Below, in pieces: positions 22,015 through 29,698 of a DNA stretch of 64,000 bases. This stretch comes from Streptomyces musisoli (lineage in GTDB: Bacteria; Actinomycetota; Actinomycetes; Streptomycetales; Streptomycetaceae). A model generated the notes under the pieces. The model was not told the origin of the DNA and did not search any database. It worked only from the letters and a program-made list of their open reading frames with translations. The position numbers and the translations under genes are program-made. The stretch's first letter is position 1. Each line of letters begins with the position of its first letter. The stretch is taken from assembly GCF_016741855.1 (NCBI RefSeq), contig NZ_JAERRH010000006.1, positions 372,001 to 436,000 of the forward strand. Direction: 5' to 3'.

Positions 22015-25000
22015 TCACGTCGGCAGCAGGCGGCCGATGGTCTGTTCCAGCCGGGGCAGGGTCCGCTGCCCCGCCAGGGCCAGCGCGATCGCGACCACGA
22101 CGCCGGCCCAGGCGACCGGACCGAGCGGGGTGCATCCGAACAGACGGCTGACGCCCGGCGTCTGCACCGCGGCGACCAGGGCGAGGGCCGAGCCCAGGGA
22201 CGTGATCTGCACCAGACGGCTGTCGCGCCGGTCCAGCAGGGTCTGCACGAGCTGGGTGCCGACCACCCCGCACAGCGCCATGGTGCTGGAGCGGCGCGCG
22301 GTGCCGGGGGTGAAGCGGCCGATCAGCCAGGCCGCGACCGCGCCGAGGCAGGTGGTGACGGCCCGGTGCCGGATCTTGCGCAGCAGGGGCTCCCCCAGCA
22401 CGCCGGCGGCCTCCTCCACGTTGGCGAGGTCCGCCTCGCCCTCCTTCTCCGTCACCGCCACCGCCATCGACGGGAACAGGTCGGTGAACAGGTTCACCAT
22501 GAGCATCTGCCGGGTGGACAGCGGCGCCCGGCCGGACAGCAGCGTCCCGAGGATGCCGAACCCGACCTCGCCCGCGTTGCCGCCGATCAGGATGGCGATC
22601 GCGTCGGCCACGCTGTGCCACAGGGCGCGGCCCTCGCCGACCGCGTCGATCAGCACCGTCAGGTCGTCGGCGGTCAGCACGATGTCGGCGGCGTTGCGCG
22701 CGGCGGCCGAGCCCCGCGCGTTGATGCCGACGCCGATGTCGGCGGCACGGATGGCGGCGGCGTCGTTGGCGCCGTCGCCGACCATGCCGACCACCCGGCC
22801 CGCGTCCCGCAGCGCCTCCACGACCTGGAGCTTCTGCTCCGGTGCCACCCGGGCCACCACACCCGCGTCGCGCAGCATCCGGGCCCGGGCCCCGCGGTCC
22901 GCCGCGGCCAGCTCGTCGCCGGTGACCACCACGGTGTCCGCGGGCCAGCCCAGGTCGGCGGCGATGGACCGCGCCGTCTGCGGATGGTCACCGGTGAGCA
23001 TGACCGGCCGTACGCCTGCCCCGTTCAGCCCGTTCACCAGCGCCGTGGACGTCTCGCGCGGTACGTCGGACAGGGCCAGCAGCCCCGTGTACTCCAGGCC
23101 CTCCAGCGGCCGGTCGAGGGCCTCGGACTCCTGCTCGCCCTCGCCGAGCCGCCGCGCGGCCACCGCCAGCACCCGCAGGCCGTCCGCGGCCAGCGCCTGC
23201 GCGGCGGCGGAGGCGTGCTCCGGCAGCACGGAGCAGGCGGGCAGCACGGTCTCCGGGGCGCCCTTGACCACGAGCACGGCCGGGCCGTCCCCGCCGCGGC
23301 CGACGGCCGCCGCGTACCCGCGCGCGGCCTCGAACGGCAGACCCGCCAGCTGGTTCCAGTCCGGGTCCTGGCCCGCGGCGGTCAGCACGGCCTCGTCGGT
23401 GGCGTGCACCGGCTGCTCCGTGCCGCCGTTCAGCCGCGGGCAGGCCCGTGCGGCGGCCCGGATCGTCTCCTCGGCGCCGGCGTCGTCCACCCCGTGGAGC
23501 GTGCCGTCGGCGTCGGTCGCGCGCACCAGCCGCAGCCGGTTCTCGGTGAGCGTGCCGGTCTTGTCGAAGCAGATGGTGTCCATGCGGCCCAGCGCCTCCA
23601 GCGTGCGCGGGGTGCGCACCAGGACACCGCCCCGGCTCAGCCGCCGGGCAGCCGCCAGCTGGGCGACGGTCGCCACCAGCGGCAGGCCTTCCGGTACGGC
23701 CGCCACGGCCACCGCCACACCGCCGCTGACCGCCTCACGGATCGGTGTGCCGCGCAGCAGCGCCAGGCCGGTCACCGAGGCGCCGCCCGCCAGGGTCAAC
23801 GGCAGCGCCTTGCGGGTGAGTTCCTGGAGCCTGGCCTGCACACCGCCGGCCGGGGGCGTGCGGGCGGCGAGGTGCACGGCGCGGGCGGCCTCGGTGCGGT
23901 CTCCGATGTCGACCACGACGGCCCGGCCCTCTCCCGCCACCACGGTCGTCCCCTCGAAGACCATGCAGCGCCGGTCGGCCACCGCGGCGTGCGGCGTGGG
24001 GTCCGTCTGCTTCTCCACCGGCAGCGACTCGCCGGTCAGCGCGGACTCGTCCACCTCCAGGCCGTCCTGCCACAGCAGCCGGGCGTCGGCGGGCACCACG
24101 TCGTCCCCCTTGAGGTGGATCACATGACCCGGCCGGAGCCCGCCCGCCTCCACGGTGCGGGTGCCGCCGGCCGGGGCCTCGTCCTCGGACGGGATCAGAC
24201 GCGCCTTCTGCTTCTGCTCCGCGACCAGCCCGGACAGCGCCCGTTCGGCCCGCAGCCGCTGGACGCCGCCGACCAGCGCGTTCAGGTCGAGGGCGCCGAC
24301 GACGAGCAGCGCGTCCACCATGGAGCCGAGGATCGCCGACGCCGCCGAGCCGACCGCCAGCACCGGGGTGAGCGGATCATGGAGTTCGCCGCTGACGGCC
24401 CGGCCGAGCCGGTAGGTCCAGCGTGCGGGTGCGGCGGCCGGGTGCCGGGTGACGCCCTCGGTCGCCCTGCGCAGCCTGGCGGTCAGCGTGTCGAACGTGT
24501 CGGCGGCCGGTTCGTGTGCGAGGCGCTCCCGGGTCTGGTCCGGGTCCAGCTCGTGCCAGTGGACCCGGGGGCGCGGGTGCGGTGTGTGGGCCGCCGCCAC
24601 GCCGACCGCCGCCCGGATCCCGGACAGCAGCGCCGCCGCGGCGCCGGCGTCGACCGGCGCGTGGCGGAGGCCGGGCAGCACGGCCCGGCGGCCGCCCCCG
24701 CGGCCGGACTCGCCGACGGCGACGAGCAGTCCGGACAGCGCGGCGCCGGAGCGGGCCAGCGTCTGGGACCGGTGTCCGACCGCGCGGGCGGCCGGGACGG
24801 CGGTCAGTACCCGCCACACGTCGGGCAGGCCGTGCAGGGCCAGGATGTCGGCGCCCCAGACGACGGCGCCGTCCCGGTCGGTCAGGGCGACCGCGACGTC
24901 GGCGGCGCGCAGTGCGGCCTGCGCCGCGTGGTCGTCGTCCCCGCGCACCCGGGCGACCACCAGCACGGCGCCCTCCTCGCCGCGTGCCTCGTGCACGACG

Positions 25001-26301
25001 TCGTCCAGCGGCCGGCGGGCGTCGACGACCTGGTCGGCGAGGCCGGTGAAGTCCTCCAGGGCCGGGTCGTCGACGAGGACGACCCGCAGCCCGGCGCGGC
25101 GGGCCGCGTCGAGCACCGGCTCGGTCCACGGGTCTGCCTCGCCGTCCGCGGTGCGCAGCGCTGCGGGGTGCAGGACGACCGTGCCGGTCATCTCCAGCTG
25201 GCGCAGCCGCTCCGGGGCGCGGACCAGGACGCCCGTGCGGGCCAGCGCGGCGCTGAGCACGGCGTGGAACGCGGCGGGACCGTACCGGGCGGCCTTCGGG
25301 GAGCCGGCCAGCACCGCTTCCGCCGCCTCGGCGCCGTCGTGCTTGACCAGCAGGGTGGCCGCCGCGCCCAGGACACTGCCGGCGGAGGCGTGGGCCGCGT
25401 ACTCCTGGGCCGGCGAGACGTGCAGCGGCGGGCGCGGTGGGCCGGCCGCGGCAAGGCTGACCCGGTCCGGACCGCACAACTGGTCGTGCACCGAGTCGAA
25501 GGCGGCCGAGCGGGCCACCGTCTCGGCGACCTGGCAGGCCCGCAGAGCGCCGTCGAGCAGCAGGGAGCTGGGGCTCTGGCCGGCGCCGTGCGCGGCCGCG
25601 TTCGCGCAGGCCAGCACGAGATCCATCCGGGTGTCGCCGAGCCGGGAGCGCAGCCAGGCGCGGAAGCGCGGGTTCTCCCGCAGCAGGGTGACGACCGCGG
25701 TCACCATCCGGGGTGAGGGTGGCAGCCGCAGCGAGTACGCGGTCAGGGCGGCGGCGATCCCGACGCCGTCGGCGGCGAGCGTGGCCGCGGCGGCGCGTAC
25801 CCCGGCCGGGTCGGCCGGGTGGGTGGTCTCCTCCACGTCCCCGCCGGCCAGGACGAGGCCGTGCCGTTCGGCCAGGTCGGCCGCGTGGTCCAGGACCCGG
25901 TCGGCGGCCTCCTCGCCGGTCGCGGTCACCACCAGCCGGGCGAGTCCTTGGTCCCAGTAGGCGAGGAGCACGTCGGGATGCTCCTCCAGCGCCTCGGCCA
26001 CCCGGCGGGCGAGCTGTCCCGTGCCCCCCGCGCGGCGCGCCGGGTCCCCCTCCATGGGGCGCACCACCAGGTGGGCGCGGGCGCCCGAGCGCCAGTGCTC
26101 ACCTGACCCGGGCAGCGCGTTGCGGGCCACCCGGGCAACCCGCGCTGCGGCGTCCGCGCCGCGCACGCCGGCGCGGGCCGTACCGGCGGCGGCACCGGCG
26201 GCCATTCCGACCGCCGGTGCCGCCGCCCGTGCGAGCAGCCGCGGTGCCGCGGGCAGCAGACGAGCGGCGGCGAACGGCACCGTCAGCAAACCGGGCAACA
26301 T
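22015..26301 (-). CDS. CtpI-like giant cation-translocating P-type ATPase
   Basis: A 1428-residue membrane ATPase. The C-terminal 780 residues hold the P-type core: TGES (about 756), the phosphorylation site DKTGT (Asp913), PEGLP in a membrane helix, KGAPE for nucleotide binding, and the hinge MVGDGANDAAAIRAADIGVGI. PEGLP and the general layout fit P2-type (calcium-like) pumps; the ion is unknown. The first 650 residues are unlike normal pumps and resemble mycobacterial CtpI, with Ala-rich helices and domains of unknown role. The ATG at 26301 has GAGGAGG almost adjacent, so a start slightly downstream is possible. It follows a small partner gene by 7 bases. Confidence 0.88.
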   Translation of the reverse strand: MLPGLLTVPFAAARLLPAAPRLLARAAAPAVGMAAGAAAGTARAGVRGADAAARVARVARNALPGSGEHWRSGARAHLVVRPMEGDPARRAGGTGQLARRVAEALEEHPDVLLAYWDQGLARLVVTATGEEAADRVLDHAADLAERHGLVLAGGDVEETTHPADPAGVRAAAATLAADGVGIAAALTAYSLRLPPSPRMVTAVVTLLRENPRFRAWLRSRLGDTRMDLVLACANAAAHGAGQSPSSLLLDGALRACQVAETVARSAAFDSVHDQLCGPDRVSLAAAGPPRPPLHVSPAQEYAAHASAGSVLGAAATLLVKHDGAEAAEAVLAGSPKAARYGPAAFHAVLSAALARTGVLVRAPERLRQLEMTGTVVLHPAALRTADGEADPWTEPVLDAARRAGLRVVLVDDPALEDFTGLADQVVDARRPLDDVVHEARGEEGAVLVVARVRGDDDHAAQAALRAADVAVALTDRDGAVVWGADILALHGLPDVWRVLTAVPAARAVGHRSQTLARSGAALSGLLVAVGESGRGGGRRAVLPGLRHAPVDAGAAAALLSGIRAAVGVAAAHTPHPRPRVHWHELDPDQTRERLAHEPAADTFDTLTARLRRATEGVTRHPAAAPARWTYRLGRAVSGELHDPLTPVLAVGSAASAILGSMVDALLVVGALDLNALVGGVQRLRAERALSGLVAEQKQKARLIPSEDEAPAGGTRTVEAGGLRPGHVIHLKGDDVVPADARLLWQDGLEVDESALTGESLPVEKQTDPTPHAAVADRRCMVFEGTTVVAGEGRAVVVDIGDRTEAARAVHLAARTPPAGGVQARLQELTRKALPLTLAGGASVTGLALLRGTPIREAVSGGVAVAVAAVPEGLPLVATVAQLAAARRLSRGGVLVRTPRTLEALGRMDTICFDKTGTLTENRLRLVRATDADGTLHGVDDAGAEETIRAAARACPRLNGGTEQPVHATDEAVLTAAGQDPDWNQLAGLPFEAARGYAAAVGRGGDGPAVLVVKGAPETVLPACSVLPEHASAAAQALAADGLRVLAVAARRLGEGEQESEALDRPLEGLEYTGLLALSDVPRETSTALVNGLNGAGVRPVMLTGDHPQTARSIAADLGWPADTVVVTGDELAAADRGARARMLRDAGVVARVAPEQKLQVVEALRDAGRVVGMVGDGANDAAAIRAADIGVGINARGSAAARNAADIVLTADDLTVLIDAVGEGRALWHSVADAIAILIGGNAGEVGFGILGTLLSGRAPLSTRQMLMVNLFTDLFPSMAVAVTEKEGEADLANVEEAAGVLGEPLLRKIRHRAVTTCLGAVAAWLIGRFTPGTARRSSTMALCGVVGTQLVQTLLDRRDSRLVQITSLGSALALVAAVQTPGVSRLFGCTPLGPVAWAGVVVAIALALAGQRTLPRLEQTIGRLLPT

Positions 26302-26308
26302 GACCTCC

Positions 26309-26863
26309 TCAGAGCGTGGTGCGGTCGGGCCGCGCGGTCGGGCCGAGGGGACCGGACGACGTTCTGGCCGTCGATGCCCTCGCACCGTGGGCGGATTCGG
26401 GCGGACCGGATGCCCGCGCGTGACCGGACCACCCCTTGGCGCTCGACCCCGCGAGGTGTCCGGAGGCCCGGGTGCCCGCGGGAGTCCCGGGCCCGGCGGA
26501 CGCCGGCCCGGCCGTCCGGCCGTGCCCGTGGCCCCCGGCGCCGGACCTGAGGGCCGCGGTGCCGAGATCGTGTGCGGGCTCGATGGCGCCCGCGTCCGCC
26601 GGCCGGCCGGGCCGGGGCTGGGTGAGCCAGGCGACCGCCGCGCCGGTGAGCGCCACGGGCCACTCCACCACCCCTGCCGCGCCGAGCACCCCGGCTCCGG
26701 CGTACACCGCCATGCGCCGGCCCCGGGGCGAGACCGCGCCGACCTTGTCCAGTGTTTCCTCCGCGGCCCTGCTCACCGTTCCGGCGCCGGGCACCCTGCG
26801 CAGTACCGAGGCCGCGCCGCGCAGGGGCGCCGTGAGGGCCGACGACGACTTCTGCTCAGCCAT
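26309..26863 (-). CDS. Hypothetical membrane-associated partner of the P-type ATPase
   Basis: A 184-residue protein with no family I can name. Residues 1-50 are amphipathic and basic (LRGAASVLRRVPGAGTVSRAAEETL), then one hydrophobic stretch (RRMAVYAGAGVLGAAGVVEWPVALTGAAVAWL, about 50-80), then a disordered Gly/Ala/His/Pro-rich tail. Its stop lies seven bases before the giant ATPase start and contains part of that gene's ribosome site, so the two are one operon. It may be a small regulatory or assembly subunit; that is inference. The ATG at 26863 is preceded by GAGGAGAG. Confidence 0.6.
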   Translation of the reverse strand: MAEQKSSSALTAPLRGAASVLRRVPGAGTVSRAAEETLDKVGAVSPRGRRMAVYAGAGVLGAAGVVEWPVALTGAAVAWLTQPRPGRPADAGAIEPAHDLGTAALRSGAGGHGHGRTAGPASAGPGTPAGTRASGHLAGSSAKGWSGHARASGPPESAHGARASTARTSSGPLGPTARPDRTTL

Positions 26864-26976
26864 GACTCTCCTCGGACGAGATCGCCTATCCGGCCCACCG
26901 AGTGCCCGCGACCGCGCTGGTCATCCCCTCTTTTCCAGGGAACGCCCGTATCTACCAGGAAACGTCACGGCTCCCG

Positions 26977-27006
26977 GTGGCGCCACCCGCCCCCGGGTGG
27001 CGCCAC
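26977..27006. terminator. Perfect 13-base-pair hairpin downstream of benE
   Basis: GTGGCGCCACCCG (26977-26989) and CGGGTGGCGCCAC (26994-27006) pair completely around a CCCC loop. Each arm contains the palindrome GTGGCGCCAC, so two identical palindromes lie 20 bases apart, about two DNA turns. It is 144 bases past the benE stop and 114 bases before the next gene. A terminator is the simplest reading; a double operator is the alternative. Confidence 0.6.
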
Positions 27007-27149
27007 GTGGGCCGGCTCAGGGGCGCGACGCATCTGTCCTCGGGCGCGGAGGGCATGTACTGCGCGTACCCCGGCTCGGGCATGAGTGAGCCCCGGCCGG
27101 GGCCGGGGACATCGCCTGGCCGGGCCGCCGGCGGCCGCCCGGCCCCCGG

Positions 27150-28472
27150 TCACGCCTCGTTGGTCCCCCTGCGCCACTGCCCGGACAGGACGAGGTGGGC
27201 GGCGACGCCGAAGACCAGGCCCCAGAAGGCGGAGCCGATGCCGAAGAGGGTGACGCCGGACGCCGTGGCCAGGAACGTGATCAGCGCGGCCTCGCGGTCC
27301 TTCTCCTCCTTGACCGCGCCGGTGATGCCACCGGCGAGCGCCCCGAACAGGGCGACACCGGCGATGGCGGCGACCAGTTCCTCGGGAAGCCCGGCGAAGA
27401 AGGCCACCAGCGTGGATCCGAAGGCGCCGATCAGCAGGTAGAAGGCGCCGCAGGAGACACCGGCGACATAGCGCCGCCGCGGATCGTGGTGCGCCTCGGG
27501 GCCGGTGCAGATCGCGGCGGTGATCGCGGCCAGGTTGATCGCGTGCGACCCGAAGGGGGCCAGCGCGGTGGACGCAAGACCGGTGGTGCCGATGAGCAGA
27601 CGGTCCTCGCCCTGATAGCCGGAGGCGGAGAGCACCGCCATGCCGGGGGCGTTCTGCGAGGCGAGGGTGGCCAGGATCATCGGCACGGCGATGCCGACGA
27701 GGGAGGCGACGGAGAACTCCGGCGTGGTGAGCACCGGCCGGGCCAGCTCGATCTTGTCCACGTGCACGTGCAGCCGCGAGGTGGCCGCGCTGGCGGCGAC
27801 GCCCACGGCCAGGGCGATCAGCACCGCGTACCGCGGCAGCAGACGCTTGGCCAGGAGATAGGCCGGCAGCACGGATCCGGCGATGAGCGGTGCCGTCTCC
27901 AGCGAGGTGAAGACATGGGTGCCGAAGCCGAACAGGATGCCCGCCAGCATCGCCGAGACGACCGCCGTCGGCACCTGCCGCATCAGCCACCCGAACACGC
28001 CGGTCAGCCCGATCAGCGTGATGACGGCACCGGTGATGAGGAACGCGCCGATGGCCTCGGCGTAGGAGTACGCGCCGAGGCTCGTGACCAGCAGGGCCGC
28101 TCCCGGCGTCGACCAGGCGGTGATGACCGGCATTCGGGTGCGCAGGCTCAGCCCGATGCAGGTCAGACCGCTTCCGATGGAGATGGCCCACACCCAGGAA
28201 CTGGTCTGCGCGGTGTCGAGGTGTCCGGCCGAGGCCGCCGAGAGCACGATGACCAGCGGACCGGAGTAGGACACGACGACGGCCACGAAGCCCGCCAGCA
28301 CGGCGGACAGCGACGCGTCGCGCAGCAGCCGGGGCCGGTCCGCCGGAGCCGGTCCGCCGGCCGGCTCCGGTCCCCCGGACCGCTCCGGTGCGGAGCGGCC
28401 GGGGGAGGAGGCCGGCGCGGCGGTGTGCACCGCGCCCGCGGTGGTGTCTGTGTCGGGGGACTCGGGGCTCAA
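27150..28472 (-). CDS. benE: BenE-type benzoate/H+ symporter
   Basis: A 440-residue permease of the BenE family (SulP/xanthine permease-like fold) with about 12 membrane spans after a disordered 50-residue N-terminus. Marks are FVAVVVSYSGPLVIVLSAASAGHL, TRMPVITAWSTPGAALL, FGFGTHVFTSLE and APFGSHAINLAAITAAICTGPEAH, all typical of BenE. It should import benzoate or a related aromatic acid with protons, but no benzoate-degrading genes are in the window. The start is a TTG at 28472, with AAGGAAG five bases upstream, and it overlaps the TGA of a trans-sulfuration gene remnant (TTGA). Confidence 0.88.
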   Translation of the reverse strand: MSPESPDTDTTAGAVHTAAPASSPGRSAPERSGGPEPAGGPAPADRPRLLRDASLSAVLAGFVAVVVSYSGPLVIVLSAASAGHLDTAQTSSWVWAISIGSGLTCIGLSLRTRMPVITAWSTPGAALLVTSLGAYSYAEAIGAFLITGAVITLIGLTGVFGWLMRQVPTAVVSAMLAGILFGFGTHVFTSLETAPLIAGSVLPAYLLAKRLLPRYAVLIALAVGVAASAATSRLHVHVDKIELARPVLTTPEFSVASLVGIAVPMILATLASQNAPGMAVLSASGYQGEDRLLIGTTGLASTALAPFGSHAINLAAITAAICTGPEAHHDPRRRYVAGVSCGAFYLLIGAFGSTLVAFFAGLPEELVAAIAGVALFGALAGGITGAVKEEKDREAALITFLATASGVTLFGIGSAFWGLVFGVAAHLVLSGQWRRGTNEA

Positions 28473-28687
28473 CTGTCTTCCTTCGCAGCCCTTTCCAGGG
28501 CCTGTTCAAGATCGGCTACGAGATCGGCCGGGCTCTCCGGGCCGATGGAGAGGCGGACCCTGTCCTTCGGCGCGGTGCTGCCCGGCCCCTCGAGGGTATG
28601 GCCGTGTTCGATGAGACTTTCCACGCCACCCAACGACGCTGCACGGAGGAAGAGTTGACAGTGCCGGGCGACGCGCAGCGAGCGCAA
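28469..28687 (-). pseudogene. C-terminal remnant of a trans-sulfuration PLP enzyme
   Basis: A 72-codon frame reads CQLFLRAASLGGVESLIEHGHT and then VRLSIGPESPADLVADLEQALERA. This is the C-terminal end of cystathionine gamma-synthase/lyase family enzymes (Cys/Met metabolism PLP enzymes), where SLGGVESL and RLSIGxExxxDLxxDLxxAL are hallmarks. The roughly 330 upstream residues, including the PLP lysine domain, are absent: the next gene, PaaX, ends only 139 bases away. The stop overlaps the benE start as TTGA, which suggests an intact enzyme gene once headed this operon. Confidence 0.8.
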
Positions 28688-28826
28688 CTTTCAACGTGCG
28701 CTACGCAGAAGGGACTTCTTTCCCCCGTCCCCCGTGTATCGCTGTATCCCCCAGTCGTTCGTCGCGACAACGCCACTGTGACACGGCGTGACTTCCAGAC
28801 CGAGCACGTTCCTTCCAACAGCGCTG

Positions 28827-29627
28827 TCAGCCTGCGGTGTTGACGTCTTCGAAGGGATCATTCCGCGGTCCGTACTCTTCCTCCGACGCACCGAGCGCCC
28901 CCGCCAGTTCCCGCCGGAATCCGGCGTACGCCGCCCGCAGGGCCTCCCCCGGCCAGTCGGGCGGCAGCAGCGGGTCCGGCAGTACCGGATCGGCGAGCAG
29001 GTGGCGGACGGCCGCGGCGTACACGGCGAGCCGGGCGGCCGGGTGCTCGGCCGCGGCCGCCCGGTCGAGCAGCGAGCGGGCGCCGGCCGCCCAGTCGGCC
29101 GGCGCCCAGAGCCGGGCGGCCAGCTCGCGCGGCGGCTCGTCGGGGCGGGCCGTGCACGTCAGGGCCACCCGGTGCAGAGCGGGCGGCAGCGGACGGTCGA
29201 GGTTGGCCGGGCGCAGCCACACGCCCTCACGCAGTTCGGCCAGGCGCAGGGCGAGCAGCCGGGCACGCAGGTCGGCGCGTTCGGCGGGGCCGCGCCCGGT
29301 CGCCGTGATCACCACCATCTCCCAGTCGCCGTCCCACGCGCGCGTACGCGGGTGCACGGCGTCGTCCTGGCGGCGCTGCCGGGCCAGCAGCCGGTCGCTG
29401 AGCCGGTAGACGGCGTCCGCACGCCGGAGATCCCCGACGGAGACCATCCGGCTCAGCGCGGCCCGCAGGGTGGAGCCGCCGACGCCGAACGGCTCCACGA
29501 GCCGGACCAGGTCCTTCACCGGCAGCTGGGGCGGATGCACGCCGAGGAGCAGACTCAGCACGACCGACCGGGCGGACAGGGGTCGCAGACCAGCCGGATC
29601 CGACTCCGCGGGGACGTTCATGCGCAT
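28827..29627 (-). CDS. PaaX family transcriptional regulator
   Basis: A 266-residue protein with PaaX architecture. The N-terminal winged helix covers about residues 15-80 (SARSVVLSLLLGVHPPQLPVKDLVRLVEPFGVGGSTLRAALSRMVSVGDLRR), then the central domain with WDGDWEMVVITATG and the C-terminal helical domain (ARLAVYAAAVRHLLADPVLPDPLLPPDWPGEALR). PaaX proteins repress phenylacetate degradation and respond to CoA esters. Here it is divergent from an AidB-like acyl-CoA dehydrogenase, its likely target. Two in-frame ATGs (29627, 29621) are possible starts; the first is given. Confidence 0.85.
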   Translation of the reverse strand: MRMNVPAESDPAGLRPLSARSVVLSLLLGVHPPQLPVKDLVRLVEPFGVGGSTLRAALSRMVSVGDLRRADAVYRLSDRLLARQRRQDDAVHPRTRAWDGDWEMVVITATGRGPAERADLRARLLALRLAELREGVWLRPANLDRPLPPALHRVALTCTARPDEPPRELAARLWAPADWAAGARSLLDRAAAAEHPAARLAVYAAAVRHLLADPVLPDPLLPPDWPGEALRAAYAGFRRELAGALGASEEEYGPRNDPFEDVNTAG

Positions 29628-29632
29628 GGTCC

Positions 29633-29690
29633 CGTACTGTACGTGCGCCTTCTTGTTGCATCATTGCTACAGTCGCAGGAAGAGTGCAAC
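29633..29690. promoter_or_regulatory. Palindromes in the paaX/acyl-CoA dehydrogenase divergent gap
   Basis: CGTAC-T-GTACG (29633-29643) is a perfect 11-base palindrome next to the paaX start. GTTGCA (29655-29660) and TGCAAC (29685-29690) form a wider inverted repeat around TACAGT (about 29668-29673), a fair -10 box for the rightward gene. Either could be the PaaX site. Confidence 0.5.
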
Positions 29691-29698
29691 ATGCTCGT

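Noticed and set aside
20882..24127. A 1081-codon open frame on the plus strand and a 1116-codon frame at 22366-25716
   Set aside because: Both run antisense through the P-type ATPase gene, whose motifs are unmistakable. Their compositions (Arg/Ser/Ala or His/Gln/Gly-rich) are those of GC-rich shadow frames and contain no domain.
27195..28658. A 487-codon plus-strand frame opposite benE
   Set aside because: Gly/Asp/Arg-rich shadow sequence; benE on the other strand has a clear family match and membrane spans.
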